From GCA-2705995 sp965661625 (GTDB taxonomy: Bacteria; Bacteroidota; Bacteroidia; Flavobacteriales_G; Salibacteraceae): 62,660 nt of DNA. Under the pieces are notes generated by a model that saw only the letters and a program-made list of their open reading frames with translations, made no database searches and had not been told where the DNA came from. Shown here one piece after another: positions 8,953 to 18,744 of the stretch. Position 1 is the stretch's first letter, and every line of letters begins with the position of its first letter. Location: the NCBI GenBank assembly GCA_965661625.1, contig CBFIEM010000017.1, forward strand, positions 1 to 62,660, in the 5' to 3' direction. Both the position numbers and the translations under genes were made by a program.

Positions 8953-10034
8953 TAATCGTCAAAACTAACTTCTACTTCGGCAGATGTAGGGTGAGCTTGG
9001 CAGGTAAGCACATAACCATCCTCAACTTCCTGATCGGTAAGCGCGTAATTTAAATCCATACGAGCATCTCCTTTAATAAGTTTTGCTCGACATGTCATGC
9101 AAACCGCCCCTTTACACGCAAATGGCGCATCCATTCCTTGCTCTAACGCTGCGTCTAAAATATTCTGTCCTTTTGAGGCCAATTGGAAGGTGCTGCGATC
9201 TCCATCAATTTGAACTGTTAAGGTAGAGGTGTCAGCTTCTAATTCAGACTTTGTTGATCGCATAGTTATTCCTCCTTGCTGACCTGCTGATGAACTTGTA
9301 TTGAATAATTCAAAATGAATCCGTTCTTTGGGAACACCCCTGTCTTTCAATAATCCTTGGACATTCAAAATCATTTCCTCTGGTCCACAGAGAAAAAACT
9401 CATCTGAAGCCTCAACATTAATTAGCTTTTCTAAAAATACACTGCAACGCTCCTCATCCATACGCCCAAAGAATAGGTCAGTTCCTTGGTGCTCTCTTGA
9501 CAGAATGTGGAAAACTGAAAATCGTGTAGGGTAAGTATTCTTGAGGTCTTCTATGTCTTCTCGAAATATTATGGAACTGACTCCCTTGTTCCCATAAAAG
9601 AGCGTAAAGGTTGAGTTTGGCTCGTTCCTAAGCACCGATTTCATGATACTCATGATTGGTGTAATTCCACTACCAGCAGCAAATGCTACGTAATTCTTTT
9701 CAGCTTTTGAATCAACCACTGTGGTGAATGAACCCATTGGGGTCATTACGTCCATGGATTGACCTACATGCAAAACCTCATTGGCGAACGTTGAGAATTT
9801 ACCGAGTGGTACCTTCTTTATTGCAACACGTAAATCATAATCATCTGGCGCCGCACAAATTGAGTAAGACCTTCTTACCTCTTCGCCATCAATTGACATC
9901 TTAAGTGTTAAGTACTGACCAGGCTGAAATTGATAGTCTTGAATTAAATCTTCAGGGACAGCAAAAGCGATTGAAACCGCATCTTCTGTTTCTCGTCGCA
10001 CATCCGCGACCTTCAGTGAATGAAATTTAGCCAT
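8952..10034 (-). CDS. paaE: 1,2-phenylacetyl-CoA epoxidase, reductase subunit PaaE
   Basis: Passes electrons from NADPH to the PaaA di-iron oxygenase. The 360-residue protein contains an N-terminal FAD-binding domain (RRSYSICAAP), an NAD(P)-binding domain (AFAAGSGITPIMSIM, then FFLCGPEEMI) and a C-terminal plant-type 2Fe-2S ferredoxin domain with cysteines in CKGAVCMTCRAKL and a fourth in LTCQAHP. I chose the ATG at 10034 (MAKFHSLKV) over one seven codons upstream because it matches family N-termini. It is divergent from paaA, so the epoxidase genes are split over two transcripts. Confidence 0.95.
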   Translation of the reverse strand: MAKFHSLKVADVRRETEDAVSIAFAVPEDLIQDYQFQPGQYLTLKMSIDGEEVRRSYSICAAPDDYDLRVAIKKVPLGKFSTFANEVLHVGQSMDVMTPMGSFTTVVDSKAEKNYVAFAAGSGITPIMSIMKSVLRNEPNSTFTLFYGNKGVSSIIFREDIEDLKNTYPTRFSVFHILSREHQGTDLFFGRMDEERCSVFLEKLINVEASDEFFLCGPEEMILNVQGLLKDRGVPKERIHFELFNTSSSAGQQGGITMRSTKSELEADTSTLTVQIDGDRSTFQLASKGQNILDAALEQGMDAPFACKGAVCMTCRAKLIKGDARMDLNYALTDQEVEDGYVLTCQAHPTSAEVEVSFDD

Positions 10035-10129
10035 AATGCTTTTCTTACGGCGCAAATCTAACGCTTAAGAATGAAAGAACAATTCAAAATTTCACACGTT
10101 ACTTCTGTTAATGGATATTGCCACCAGAG

Positions 10130-10161
10130 TTGGCTATAGCTAGGTTAAATTTGTAAATTTG
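10130..10161 (+). promoter_or_regulatory. probable paaA promoter
   Basis: In the paaE-paaA divergent region a TTG at 10130-10132 precedes TAAATTTG at 10154-10161 by 21 bp, matching the Bacteroidota TTG / TAnnTTTG pattern. The same octamer occurs immediately upstream at 10146-10153, giving a tandem -7-like sequence. The transcript would start roughly 13 bp before the paaA ATG at 10181. Confidence 0.55.
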
Positions 10162-10180
10162 TGTTGAAAGAAAAAGGATT

Positions 10181-11125
10181 ATGAACGTGGAAGAGAAAGC
10201 ATTTAACGAGAAAATAGCGGGAGAAGTAAAGGTAGAAGCGAGAGATTGGATGCCCGAAAAGTATCGCGAGACGTTAATTCGTCAAATTTCACAGCACGCA
10301 CATTCTGAAGTGGTGGGTATGTTGCCCGAGGCTAATTGGATTACACGCGCACCTTCCCTCCGGAGAAAAGTTGCGCTACTTGCAAAAGTGCAGGACGAGG
10401 CAGGTCATGGTTTGTACTTATATAGCGCTACTGAAACTTTAGGTGCGAGAAGGGAAGACACCATTGATGACCTACATGCTGGAAGGGCAAAGTATTCGAA
10501 TATTTTTAATTACCCTACCTTGACTTGGGCAGATATGGGGACTGTTGGCTGGCTAGTTGATGGTGCTGCCATCCAAAATCAAGTCATGTTAACACGAACT
10601 AGCTATGGCCCTTACAGCCGCGCCATGGTAAGAATTTGTAAAGAGGAGAGTTTTCATCAACGTCAGGGGTACGAAATCGTTATGACACTTGCTCAGGGTA
10701 CTCCAGAGCAAAAGCAAATGGCCCAAGACTCATTGAATCGTTGGTGGTGGCCATCGCTTATGATGTTTGGACCAAGTGATAAGGAATCTGTGCACAGCCA
10801 GCAATCACTGGAGTGGAAGATTAAACGTCAAGGAAACGATGAACTTCGTCAAGAGTTTATAGACAAAACAGTTCCACAAGCAGAGTATCTCGGTCTTACT
10901 ATACCTGATCCAGATTTAAAGTGGAATGAAGCTCGGGGAAGTTATGATTTTGGCGCAATCAATTGGGATGAGTTCTACAATGTCATTAAAGGAAACGGCC
11001 CGATGAACCGCAACCGTATTAGAGATCGCAAACAGGCTAAAGATAATGGTGCTTGGGTGCGTGAAGCAGCTTCTGCTTATGCCGCAAAACAAGAAGCTAA
11101 AAAATCAACATCAGCAGTAGCTTAA
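10181..11125 (+). CDS. paaA: 1,2-phenylacetyl-CoA epoxidase, oxygenase subunit PaaA
   Basis: Catalytic di-iron subunit of the epoxidase that converts phenylacetyl-CoA to ring-1,2-epoxyphenylacetyl-CoA using O2 and electrons from PaaE. The 314-residue ferritin-like protein shows both ExxH iron motifs: Glu73-His76 (DEAGHG) and Glu156-His159 (EESFHQ). It opens the operon paaA-B-C-D-FAD oxidoreductase, with 10-bp gaps between paaA and paaB. AAAAAGG before the ATG may act as a weak ribosome site. Confidence 0.97.
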   Translation: MNVEEKAFNEKIAGEVKVEARDWMPEKYRETLIRQISQHAHSEVVGMLPEANWITRAPSLRRKVALLAKVQDEAGHGLYLYSATETLGARREDTIDDLHAGRAKYSNIFNYPTLTWADMGTVGWLVDGAAIQNQVMLTRTSYGPYSRAMVRICKEESFHQRQGYEIVMTLAQGTPEQKQMAQDSLNRWWWPSLMMFGPSDKESVHSQQSLEWKIKRQGNDELRQEFIDKTVPQAEYLGLTIPDPDLKWNEARGSYDFGAINWDEFYNVIKGNGPMNRNRIRDRKQAKDNGAWVREAASAYAAKQEAKKSTSAVA

Positions 11126-11135
11126 CGAATAAAAT

Positions 11136-11426
11136 ATGTCAAAAGAAAAAGATTGGCCTCTTTGGGAGGTTTTCATTCGGAGTAAGAATGGTTTAAGTCA
11201 TAAACACGCAGGTAGCATTCATGCAACTGATGCATCCATGGCGATTGAAAATGCACGAGATGTATACACGCGTCGAATGGAAGGTGTAAGTCTTTGGGTT
11301 GTGAAGTCTTCAGAAATCCATGCATCAAGCCCAGACGACAAAGAATCATTTTTTGATCCTGCCAATGATAAAATTTACCGTCACCCAACGTTTTACAAAA
11401 TTCCCGACGAAATTGGTCACATGTAA
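11136..11426 (+). CDS. paaB: 1,2-phenylacetyl-CoA epoxidase subunit PaaB
   Basis: Small structural subunit (96 residues) that bridges PaaA-PaaC heterodimers. The N-terminus WPLWEVFIRSKNGLSHKHAG and the segment SLWVVKSSEI are diagnostic. Located 10 bp after paaA and 9 bp before paaC. Confidence 0.96.
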   Translation: MSKEKDWPLWEVFIRSKNGLSHKHAGSIHATDASMAIENARDVYTRRMEGVSLWVVKSSEIHASSPDDKESFFDPANDKIYRHPTFYKIPDEIGHM

Positions 11427-11435
11427 TATCATCGC

Positions 11436-12197
11436 ATGAACAAAGAAACAGCACTTTACCAGTACCTTTTAAGGTTAGGTGATACCTCACTAATACTCGG
11501 TCATCGCATGTCTGAATGGTGTGGCCATGGACCAAAATTAGAGCAAGACATAGCGCTCATCAATATTTCATTGGACCTCATAGGGCAAGCACGATCATAT
11601 TTAAGTTATGCGGCTAAAGTTGAAGGCAAGGGCAGAACTGAAGACGACTTAGCATACTTCAGGGTTGAACGTGACTTCAGAAACCTTATGATTACTGAGG
11701 CTCCAAATGGTAATTGGGGAGATACACTAATGCGCTCTTTCCTATTTGATACGTTCCACTATTATTTCCTTCAAGACCTTTCAAAAAGTGCCGATAATCA
11801 ATTAGCCGCAATAGCTAAGAAGTCATTAAAAGAGGTTACATATCACTTAAGACACAGCACAGAGTGGATTATCCGTTTGGGTGATGGAACAGCCGAAAGC
11901 CACGAAAAAGTTCAAACTGCGCTGAATGAGCTGTGGATGTACACAGGTGAATTGTTTGACATGGATGAAGTTGATGAAATACTTCTAAAAGCAGGCATTG
12001 CACCTGATTTATCCCAAATTAAAGTTCATTGGGACAATTATGTGAAAGAAACACTCCATGAGGCTACCTTAGCTCATCCTGGAGAAACATGGATGCAAAC
12101 TGGCGGAAAACTAAAAGGCATTCACACCGAGGAACTTGGGTTCATTTTAGCAGAGATGCAGTACTTGCCTAGATGTTACCCCGACGCTAAGTGGTAA
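11436..12197 (+). CDS. paaC: 1,2-phenylacetyl-CoA epoxidase subunit PaaC
   Basis: Non-catalytic ferritin-fold partner of PaaA (253 residues). The conserved block SEWCGHGPKLEQDIALIN near residue 27 and FDTFHYYFLQDL in the middle identify the family. It sits between paaB and paaD with gaps of about 9 bp. Confidence 0.96.
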   Translation: MNKETALYQYLLRLGDTSLILGHRMSEWCGHGPKLEQDIALINISLDLIGQARSYLSYAAKVEGKGRTEDDLAYFRVERDFRNLMITEAPNGNWGDTLMRSFLFDTFHYYFLQDLSKSADNQLAAIAKKSLKEVTYHLRHSTEWIIRLGDGTAESHEKVQTALNELWMYTGELFDMDEVDEILLKAGIAPDLSQIKVHWDNYVKETLHEATLAHPGETWMQTGGKLKGIHTEELGFILAEMQYLPRCYPDAKW

Positions 12198-12206
12198 ATT
12201 AAAGCA

Positions 12207-12692
12207 ATGCATACCGAACAAGACATACGCAAAGCCTTAAGTTCTGTAACAGACCCTGAAATACCGGTATTGACAATTACGGATATGGGTATTGTTCGAG
12301 ATATAAACATTCAGGGAGATGCCATTCAAGTGGATATCACCCCTACCTACTCTGGCTGCCCTGCTATGAAAACTATAGCGGACGAATCCACTGAGGTTCT
12401 GAAAAACATGGGCTTTAAGCACATTTCAATTGAAGAAGTTTTGGAGCCCGCTTGGACCACAGATTGGTTAACAACTAATGGTCGACAGAAATTAGAAGCT
12501 TATGGAATTGCCCCACCAGAAGAGGCTTCGCGCGATAAAAGTTTGCTATCCGGAGAACCTAAATCTGTCACATGCCCACAGTGCAAATCAAAAAACACCA
12601 AAATGGTGAGTCAATTTGGCTCAACTGCTTGTAAGGCACTTTACCAATGTCAAGAGTGTAAAGAACCTTTTGATTATTTCAAGTGCATTTAG
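12207..12692 (+). CDS. paaD: phenylacetate epoxidase maturation protein PaaD
   Basis: A 161-residue protein with an N-terminal MIP18/DUF59 domain (DPEIPVLTITDMGIVRDI, and SGCPAMKTIAD) and a C-terminal zinc-ribbon-like region with paired cysteines (CPQCKSKNT and CQECKEPFDYFKC). PaaD is needed for epoxidase activity and is thought to help assemble the metal centres. Fourth gene of the paaABCD operon. Confidence 0.95.
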   Translation: MHTEQDIRKALSSVTDPEIPVLTITDMGIVRDINIQGDAIQVDITPTYSGCPAMKTIADESTEVLKNMGFKHISIEEVLEPAWTTDWLTTNGRQKLEAYGIAPPEEASRDKSLLSGEPKSVTCPQCKSKNTKMVSQFGSTACKALYQCQECKEPFDYFKCI

Positions 12693-12727
12693 TCAATTCC
12701 TATCTTGTAGCTCGATAGGAACGTATA

Positions 12728-15676
12728 ATGACACAAAACACCCTTTCTCGTTTAAAGCAGGCTCTTCTTGAAATAGCTGACCAAACTGAAGCAGAAGTCC
12801 GAAATTCTCGTGGAGACCTCATTGCATATGCAACAGACGCATCTGCGTACCGAGAAATCCCATGTGCTATTGTATTACCAAAACATCGCAATGAATTAAA
12901 TATAATTGTAAAAATCGCATCGCGACATGCGCTTCCCTTAATTCCGAGAGGAGCAGGAACCTCGCTTGCAGGTCAGGTAGTTGGAAAACACATCATCCTA
13001 GACACAAGTAAATTCCTAACCGAAATAGTTGAACTAAATCATACTGGAAGATGGGTTGACGTTGAACCTGGTGTAATTCGAAATGACCTAAACGCCCAAT
13101 TAAAACCCTTCGATCTCTTTTTCGCACCTGAAACCTCTACAGCAAATCGCGCAACAATTGGTGGTATGGTTGGCAATAATTCTTGCGGGGCAAACAGTGT
13201 CAAATACGGCAGTACACGTGAACACCTCATTGAGGCAACTGTAATCTTGTCGGACGGGTCAGAGCATACGTTTAAACAAGAATCACCCGAGTCGTTTGAG
13301 CTACATAAATTAAGTTCAAATCCGCTTTTAGCAAGCATTTACAATGAGGCTAGCAGCATCTTAGCTAGCAAAACAAACCAGAAACTGATCACTAAAAACT
13401 ACCCCCACCCGGATATACCTAGAAGAAATACTGGTTACGCTCTTGATTTATTGCTTGAAACAGAATTATTCATGGGAAGTACAACGCCTTTTAGTTGGTG
13501 TAATCTGATTGCTGGGTCTGAAGGGACCCTATGCATACTTAAACAAGTCAGGCTCAATTTAGAACCTCTTCCTCCCCCGTATGAAGCGCTTATCTGTGTT
13601 CATTTCCATGATTTATATGAATCCTTAGATGCTACATTAGAGTGCTTGCCCTTTAAGCCATACAGTGTTGAACTCATGGATGATTTTATCCTTAGCTGCA
13701 CAAAAGGAAGTAAAGTTCACGAAGCGAATCGGTTCTTTATTGAAGGCGATCCCGAAGCATTGCTTGTCATTCAACTTTTTGATAGCGATGAAGCTAGCTT
13801 AGACACCCGTTGCAACTCAGTTATTGACCACTTAAAATCTCGCCAACTGGGATACCACTTCCCTGTAGTTAAAGGAACCAATTGTAGTCGCGTATGGGAT
13901 TTGCGAAAAGCAGGACTAGGCCTGCTCTCCAACATCCCCGGCGACTCAAAACCAGCACCAGTTATTGAAGATACTGCGGTTCGCGTTGCTGACTTGAAAG
14001 CTTACATAATGGAATTTAACAAGGTACTGAATAGGTATAGTTTGAGCGCAGTTCATTATGCCCATGCTGGATCTGGAGAACTTCACTTGAGACCAATTCT
14101 TAATTTGAAGACTGAAAAAGGTCAAGCACTTTTTGAAACAATACTCCGAGAAGTTGCGGTACTGGTTAAAAAATACAACGGATCACTAAGCGGTGAACAT
14201 GGCGATGGCAGGCTTCGCGGAGCATTTATCCCTACTATGTATGGCGATGAGATTTACGCATTTTTCAAACGCATCAAGTCAGCATGGGATCCCCAGAACA
14301 TCTTAAACCCTGAGAAAATAGTTGACACGCCCAAAATGAATAGCCATTTGCGCTATGAGGCAGGTCAAGCTACAATGCAGCCCGCTACAGTTTTTAACTT
14401 CGATAAGTTTGAAGGCTTTATTCGCAGTGCCGAACTGTGTAATGGGTCTGCAGATTGTCGAAAAACTGTAGTTACTGGCGGCACCATGTGTCCTACATAT
14501 ATGGCTACACGTGATGAACTATACACCACAAGGGCGCGTGCAAACCTGATTCGGGAAAGTATGACACAGGCTAAACCTGAGGACTGGTTTAATGATTCCG
14601 ATACCCAACACTCATTAAATCACTGCATCAGCTGTAAAGGTTGCTTGAAAGAGTGCCCTTCGTCAGTTGATATGACCAAATTGAAATCGGAATACACTCA
14701 CCATTATCAACTCCAAAATGGTGTTCCTTTCAGAAGTAGGGTTGTGGCCAATTTTGCAAATACAGCTGTATGGGTGCGTAATTTAGCAACTTTCATTAAC
14801 CCTTTTTTAGCCTCTCCATTCCTGAGCACCCCCATTAAAAAACTCATCGGCTTTCATCAAGACCGGAGCATTCCTCCTTTTTCACAACGAAGCGCTCGGA
14901 AATACTGGAAAAAGACTTATCGAAAACCAGATCATTCCCGTGGTAAGTTGTTACTTTACCTTGACGAGTTTACCGAGTTTCAAGACAGTGATATTGGAAT
15001 AAAAACCATCTCCTTGCTTACACAGCTGAACTATGACGTTTCGTGGATTCCTCATCCCGAAAGTGGTCGTGCTCATTTTTCGAAAGGACTCCTAAACGAG
15101 GCCAAAAAGATTGCTGAAGCCAACATCACTTGTTTTAAAAATCACGTTAGTGAGCACGTACCTCTCGTGGGGATTGAACCAAGTGCTATTTTAGGCTTTA
15201 GGGATGAATTTCCAGAAATTGTCGCTACCCAACTGAAAGAGGATGCAAAACAAATTGCTTCTCACACCTATACAATTGAAGAGTTCCTTGCCAAAGAACT
15301 TGATAAAGGTCATATTTCATCATCCGACTTTACTGAAGATCATCAAGAAATCCTCATTCACAGTCATTGTCATCAGAAAGCTCTTTCGAGCGAACACCAT
15401 GTTAGAAAGCTATTGAATACACCTTCAGGCTATAAGGCAAGGCTTATAGCAAGTGGTTGTTGCGGTATGGCTGGCTCATTTGGTTATGAAAAAGAGCACT
15501 TTGACTTATCCATGAAAATTGGCAACCTCGTGCTTCTTCCAGCAATCAAAAAAGCTACCAACTCCACTATCATAGTTGCGGCTGGAACAAGCTGTAGGCA
15601 TCAAATAAAGGACGGAGCTTCTAAACGTGCCTATCATCCTGTTGAGGTTCTCCATAAAGCATTAAAGACTAATTAG
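12728..15676 (+). CDS. FAD-linked oxidase fused to Fe-S/CCG domain oxidoreductase
   Basis: A 982-residue two-part dehydrogenase of the GlcD-GlpC/YdiJ type, which oxidises a 2-hydroxy acid (D-lactate or D-2-hydroxyglutarate in known relatives). The N-terminal FAD_binding_4 domain has IPRGAGTSLAGQ near residue 75 and GNNSCGANSVKYG near 145. The FAD-oxidase C-terminal domain contains HAGSGELHLRP and SGEHGDGRLRG. A 4Fe-4S motif CISCKGCLKECP lies near residue 632 and a CCG domain (SGCCGMAGSFGYE) near 908. It starts 35 bp after paaD, so it may be co-transcribed with paaABCD, but it is not a standard paa gene. Its end overlaps that of convergent dnaE2 by 8 bp. Confidence 0.88.
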   Translation: MTQNTLSRLKQALLEIADQTEAEVRNSRGDLIAYATDASAYREIPCAIVLPKHRNELNIIVKIASRHALPLIPRGAGTSLAGQVVGKHIILDTSKFLTEIVELNHTGRWVDVEPGVIRNDLNAQLKPFDLFFAPETSTANRATIGGMVGNNSCGANSVKYGSTREHLIEATVILSDGSEHTFKQESPESFELHKLSSNPLLASIYNEASSILASKTNQKLITKNYPHPDIPRRNTGYALDLLLETELFMGSTTPFSWCNLIAGSEGTLCILKQVRLNLEPLPPPYEALICVHFHDLYESLDATLECLPFKPYSVELMDDFILSCTKGSKVHEANRFFIEGDPEALLVIQLFDSDEASLDTRCNSVIDHLKSRQLGYHFPVVKGTNCSRVWDLRKAGLGLLSNIPGDSKPAPVIEDTAVRVADLKAYIMEFNKVLNRYSLSAVHYAHAGSGELHLRPILNLKTEKGQALFETILREVAVLVKKYNGSLSGEHGDGRLRGAFIPTMYGDEIYAFFKRIKSAWDPQNILNPEKIVDTPKMNSHLRYEAGQATMQPATVFNFDKFEGFIRSAELCNGSADCRKTVVTGGTMCPTYMATRDELYTTRARANLIRESMTQAKPEDWFNDSDTQHSLNHCISCKGCLKECPSSVDMTKLKSEYTHHYQLQNGVPFRSRVVANFANTAVWVRNLATFINPFLASPFLSTPIKKLIGFHQDRSIPPFSQRSARKYWKKTYRKPDHSRGKLLLYLDEFTEFQDSDIGIKTISLLTQLNYDVSWIPHPESGRAHFSKGLLNEAKKIAEANITCFKNHVSEHVPLVGIEPSAILGFRDEFPEIVATQLKEDAKQIASHTYTIEEFLAKELDKGHISSSDFTEDHQEILIHSHCHQKALSSEHHVRKLLNTPSGYKARLIASGCCGMAGSFGYEKEHFDLSMKIGNLVLLPAIKKATNSTIIVAAGTSCRHQIKDGASKRAYHPVEVLHKALKTN

Positions 15677-18600
15677 CATTTGAGCTCCCGTACTTAAAAG
15701 CTTTGTACTTCTGATTGACATCAGCATATCGCGGGTCTTCAACATACGGTTCTTTTCGCATAGCTGAAACTTCAATACTCAACACTCCAAACTCCTCAAC
15801 AACAGTTCCTGTTAACGTGTATATCCCCTTGCCCCTAAATGGGTATTTGGCTGCTATATCCGGAAAGTGAACCGTATCAACCCAGTCGCCATCTTGATCA
15901 ATAAATGTCCCAAAAAACATGCGTTCTTTTCGACTTGTAGTGGTCACTTTTGTTGTAATTAAATACGCCTGAATTGTTACAACTTCATTCACAAAGCGCG
16001 GCAAATCGTTAGCCCTTAACACGTATGGAGTTTGATCACGTAACAAAAGCCATGGGCTCTCCATCGGAAATCCCAATAGCTCAAGCTGATCAAATAAATC
16101 CTCACGTAAGTCATTACTTACATCAGGTAAATTATAATGAACCCGCTCTGGTTTAAACAGACTCACTTCTGAAGTTACTACCTGCCTGGATTTAGATGTA
16201 ATGGTATATGCCTTCCACATTAAATGACGTTTTACTTCCCCTGTAAATCGAAAAGCATCGACCCGAATTAGTGTCTGCAGTTCATCAGTTGAAACTAAAA
16301 CCCGGTCTACAAAGTCCTCTAAACCTGCATAACTCCCATTTTGCTTACGCTCTTCAAGAATACGTTCTCCCAGCGTTTCGCTCATCTCTCGAATAAACAT
16401 GAAACCTATAAAGATATTCTTGCCATATATGGCACAACCTTGTTCACTTTGATTAACGCATGGTGGATGAATGCTAGCTCCTTGAACCCTTGCTTCATGT
16501 AAGTAAAGTTCAACACTATAAAACCCTCCACCATTATTAACTGTAGCAACCAAATACTCAAGTGGGTAATATGCTTTTAGGTATAAACTCTGATAACTTT
16601 CCACAGCATAGCTAGCCGAATGCCCTTTAGCAAAAGCATACCCCGCAAAACTTTCTATTTGACGCCAAACCTCAGCCGTCAAGTCAGCTTCATATCCCTT
16701 TGATTTACAGTTAATAAAAAACTTCTCTTTCACTTCCTGAAACTCAGCCCTTGAGCGGTACTTCCCGCTCATCCCTCTACGCAACACATCAGCCTCTCCA
16801 AGAGTTAGTCCAGCAAAGTGATGAGCCACCTTAATTACATCCTCCTGATACACCATCACACCAAATGTATCGGGCATAATTGACGCCATAACTGGATGTG
16901 CCTTTTCACGCTCTTTTTCATCCCTAAAGCGCTTAATGTATTCTCGCATCATTCCTGATTTACTAACGCCAGGCCTAATAATCGAGCTCGCTGCAACCAA
17001 GCCCAAGTAATTATCTACTTGAAGTTTTGTAAGCAGCATTCGCATGGCTGGGGACTCCACATAAAAACACCCTATTGCTTTTCCTTTACGAAGCAATTTT
17101 TTGATTGCAACATCCGCCTTAAACGCCTTGACATCATGAATATCAGCAGGAAGATTATTCGGTTGATTAACCTCCACAAGGTGAATTGTTTCTTTAATCT
17201 TACTCAACCCTCGTTGCCCAAGAATATCATATTTATACAAACCGACATCCTCTGCAACTACCATATCGAAATGTGTAGTAGCAAACCCCTTGGGAGGCAT
17301 ATCAGTTGCTGTAAAGTAATGGATTGGTTTTTCTGTTATTACAATTCCTCCTGCATGAATACTCAAGTAGTTGGGAAAACCTTGGATGTATTGTCCATAT
17401 TTCAGTACAAGTAAACTTAGTTCATCCAATCCCTTAACATTCACCTCGCCTTTTACCAGTCGATCTACCTCGTACTTGGGAACACCAAATACCTTTCCTA
17501 GCTCACGTACAACTGCTCGAAACTGAAAGGTCACATAAGCTCCCAAGAGCGCTGTTCGATCTTCGCCGAATCTTCTAAAAATATACGTTGTAACATGTGG
17601 CCGATCTCTCCATGAAAAATCAATATCAAAGTCTGGCGGATTCCTTCTAAACAGGTTGATAAACCGCTCAAAATATAAGTCCAATTCAATGGGGTCAACA
17701 TCAGTAATACGAAGTAGGTATGCTACAATACTATTTGCACCACTTCCTCTTCCTACATAAAAAAAGTTCTTGTGAAACGCGTACCTAACCAAGTCCCATG
17801 TGATTAAAAAGTATGCTAAAAATCCTTTTTCGCGTATTACCGCTAATTCGCGATTCACACGTGATACGATGGCCTCCCCTCCTTCAGGGTAACGGTAGTG
17901 AATATTCTGATGGCACAAGCTATTAATCAAAGACCAATCGCCTTCTTCTGAACCTGTATAGGTTGATCGATTTTGGTGGGGAGCATCTTCTCCAAATTCA
18001 AATTGAATACCACATTTATCTAATAGCTGATTTGTGTTATCAATCAAAGCGGGCCAGTCTCGATATGTATCAAGCAAATAGCTAGGCGGAACAAAACGAT
18101 TTAACCCGTTACCCTCTTCTGAAACATCCAGTTTGCTCAACAGTGTATTCTTATCGATTGCGCGCAACAACCGATGTGCATTAAAATCACGCTTATTCCT
18201 GAAGGTAGAAGTATGTAGTAAAACAAGCTTCTCTTGTTGAAACCTAAGGTTATTCAATGATAACCAGCCCAAATCTGACTCGCGAATTCCAAGGAACTCA
18301 TTCTCGTGTTTCGGAATAGTTACCCGTTTACGATTTAGCGGGTAGATCACTACTACGTGTTCAAAACACGGAGCGCTATCAGGCACCCTTAATTGATTTG
18401 CTTTAAGGTGAGATAAAAATGCGTTAATCTCTTGGTATCCCCTATTATTAATCGCTAATGCGACAAACACCTGCTTCGCTCCATTTCTAAAATCCACACC
18501 CAATACAGGTTTCAGACCTTTAGCTTTAGCCAACCTCACAAAGCTCAAAGAGGCCGATGTACTATTGATGTCAGTTAACGCAACTGTATGGTAACCATAC

Positions 18601-18680
18601 ATTACGCATAAATCAACAAGCTCTTCTGGGCAAACGGTCCCGTACCTATAACTGTAGTAAGAATGAGTATTGAGTAACAT
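15669..18680 (-). CDS. dnaE2: DnaE2/ImuC-like error-prone DNA polymerase III alpha
   Basis: A C-family polymerase of 1003 residues, much shorter than the replicative DnaE, part of which is present separately at 62036. It has a PHP domain with altered metal residues (HSYYSYRYGTVCPEELVDL, LTDINSTSASL), the palm motif GRGSGANSIVAYLL and the catalytic acids in PDFDIDF (about residues 348-354), the fingers and helix-hairpin-helix region, and a C-terminal OB domain (EVVTIQAYLITTKV). The short form beside dinB, yedK and an S24 repressor fits DnaE2/ImuC, which extends past lesions. An operator palindrome lies 8 bp before its ATG, so it has its own regulated promoter. The name rests on context as well as homology. 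Confidence 0.85.
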   Translation of the reverse strand: MLLNTHSYYSYRYGTVCPEELVDLCVMYGYHTVALTDINSTSASLSFVRLAKAKGLKPVLGVDFRNGAKQVFVALAINNRGYQEINAFLSHLKANQLRVPDSAPCFEHVVVIYPLNRKRVTIPKHENEFLGIRESDLGWLSLNNLRFQQEKLVLLHTSTFRNKRDFNAHRLLRAIDKNTLLSKLDVSEEGNGLNRFVPPSYLLDTYRDWPALIDNTNQLLDKCGIQFEFGEDAPHQNRSTYTGSEEGDWSLINSLCHQNIHYRYPEGGEAIVSRVNRELAVIREKGFLAYFLITWDLVRYAFHKNFFYVGRGSGANSIVAYLLRITDVDPIELDLYFERFINLFRRNPPDFDIDFSWRDRPHVTTYIFRRFGEDRTALLGAYVTFQFRAVVRELGKVFGVPKYEVDRLVKGEVNVKGLDELSLLVLKYGQYIQGFPNYLSIHAGGIVITEKPIHYFTATDMPPKGFATTHFDMVVAEDVGLYKYDILGQRGLSKIKETIHLVEVNQPNNLPADIHDVKAFKADVAIKKLLRKGKAIGCFYVESPAMRMLLTKLQVDNYLGLVAASSIIRPGVSKSGMMREYIKRFRDEKEREKAHPVMASIMPDTFGVMVYQEDVIKVAHHFAGLTLGEADVLRRGMSGKYRSRAEFQEVKEKFFINCKSKGYEADLTAEVWRQIESFAGYAFAKGHSASYAVESYQSLYLKAYYPLEYLVATVNNGGGFYSVELYLHEARVQGASIHPPCVNQSEQGCAIYGKNIFIGFMFIREMSETLGERILEERKQNGSYAGLEDFVDRVLVSTDELQTLIRVDAFRFTGEVKRHLMWKAYTITSKSRQVVTSEVSLFKPERVHYNLPDVSNDLREDLFDQLELLGFPMESPWLLLRDQTPYVLRANDLPRFVNEVVTIQAYLITTKVTTTSRKERMFFGTFIDQDGDWVDTVHFPDIAAKYPFRGKGIYTLTGTVVEEFGVLSIEVSAMRKEPYVEDPRYADVNQKYKAFKYGSSNAN

Positions 18681-18688
18681 GTGATATT

Positions 18689-18714
18689 TTAACTGTCATT
18701 ATTGTGACAGTTAA
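18689..18714. promoter_or_regulatory. putative operator O1, upstream of dnaE2
   Basis: A perfect inverted repeat: TTAACTGTCA (18689-18698), a 6-bp spacer, and TGACAGTTAA (18705-18714). It lies 8 bp from the dnaE2 start codon, between yedK and dnaE2. The same palindrome with one changed base stands 9 bp from the dinB start at 21888-21913. The repetition in front of two damage-tolerance genes points to a binding site for the adjacent XRE-S24 repressor. There is no T tract, so it is not a terminator. Confidence 0.8.
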
Positions 18715-18744
18715 TTTAGCAATTGACTTGCTTATATCCTCCGA

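Noticed and set aside
10146..10161. Tandem TAAATTTG as a repeat element
   Set aside because: Two copies of an 8-mer in AT-rich DNA are better explained as a promoter -7 box and a chance duplicate.
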